Shown piece by piece: positions 63,862 through 64,000 of a stretch of 64,000 bases of DNA. Source of the DNA: Acinetobacter pittii (lineage in GTDB: Bacteria > Pseudomonadota > Gammaproteobacteria > Pseudomonadales > Moraxellaceae); assembly GCF_034064985.1 (NCBI RefSeq), contig NZ_CP139249.1, forward strand, positions 1,426,001 through 1,490,000, written 5' to 3'. The position numbers and the translations under genes are program-made. The first letter of the stretch is position 1. Each line of letters begins with the position of its first letter. Under the pieces are notes generated by a model. It was not told the origin of the DNA and did not search any database. It worked only from the letters and a program-made list of their open reading frames with translations.

Positions 63862-64000
63862 ATGCCAAAAGTACACTTAATGGTACGTTTAGTCCAAGTA
63901 GTCACCGTACTATTTGTGCTATTAGGCTGTTTCGTGGTTTTTTTATATTCGCCGTTTTATTCAAAACTTATTGTAGCTGGCCTTAACTATTTTGTTCCTG
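63862..64000 (+). CDS. Membrane protein, N-terminal part
   Basis: The first 46 residues of a protein cut by the window end. Two hydrophobic stretches (about residues 7-30 and 35-46) suggest a signal anchor or multi-spanning protein. It starts 4 nt after the murB stop and is probably co-transcribed. The family cannot be decided from this fragment. Confidence 0.6.
   Translation, partial: MPKVHLMVRLVQVVTVLFVLLGCFVVFLYSPFYSKLIVAGLNYFVP

Overview
The window is AT-rich, densely coded gammaproteobacterial chromosome. The gene content points strongly to Acinetobacter, most likely the A. baumannii-calcoaceticus complex. The evidence is an AceI-type PACE efflux gene divergent from its LysR regulator, an SmvA-type efflux pump with a TetR regulator, a Csu-like archaic chaperone-usher operon, a phosphocholine-specific phospholipase C with a Tat signal, an OmpW-family barrel, and a DnaX with an unusually long Glu-Pro repeat. 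No rRNA, tRNA, insertion sequence or CRISPR array was seen. All product names come from reading the translated sequence; no database search was run.

Region by region. 1-7.5 kb: ethanolamine and alcohol catabolism (eutB partial, eat, exaC-like aldehyde dehydrogenase, an odd GAF/winged-helix regulator, an alpha/beta hydrolase and a YiaY-type iron alcohol dehydrogenase). Three of these promoters share a direct-repeat motif, CCWACC-N5-CMWACC. 7.6-15.2 kb: housekeeping genes (PIF1-like helicase, a tautomerase-fold protein, thiM, a zinc-ribbon protein, pepN). 15.2-20.6 kb: a four-gene fimbrial operon. 20.8-23.6 kb: a GST plus two SDR-fold proteins that lack the catalytic Tyr, then a small exported protein. 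23.6-24.1 kb: a compact transcription unit with a consensus-like promoter, a folded C4-like RNA, a tiny hydrophobic/basic ORF whose ribosome site is complementary to that RNA, and a terminator. This is the most interesting object in the window. 24.2-31.3 kb: an AT-rich accessory tract with a TetR regulator, small lipoproteins and orphan proteins, a GH24 lysozyme, a phage head-morphogenesis-type protein and two candidate tandem small RNAs.

31.3-46.5 kb: transporters and regulators (EamA, LysR, GNAT, YgiW/OB-fold protein, OmpW family, PliG-like lysozyme inhibitor, ABC-F ATPase, universal stress protein, RDD protein, BenE, Lrp, LysE, transaldolase, AceR/AceI). 46.6-52.1 kb: a fatty-acid/acyl-CoA cluster in which a thiolase with a long disordered N-terminus is divergent from a large FabG, a MaoC dehydratase and a beta-lactamase-fold hydrolase. 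52.1-54.3 kb: a TetR/SmvA-type efflux pair with a palindromic operator over the -35 box. 54.5-64 kb: dnaX, a tiny lipoprotein, phospholipase C, a thioesterase overlapping an iron alcohol dehydrogenase, a YcgJ-family protein, a small ORF bracketed by 29-bp direct repeats, a low-molecular-weight phosphatase and murB.

How the genes fit together: ethanolamine is imported by Eat, split by EutBC to acetaldehyde and ammonia, and oxidised by the ExaC-like enzyme. The shared promoter motif suggests that the alcohol dehydrogenase and the hydrolase are co-regulated with exaC. Most convergent gene pairs are separated by clear stem-loop terminators, which supports the transcription units given here.
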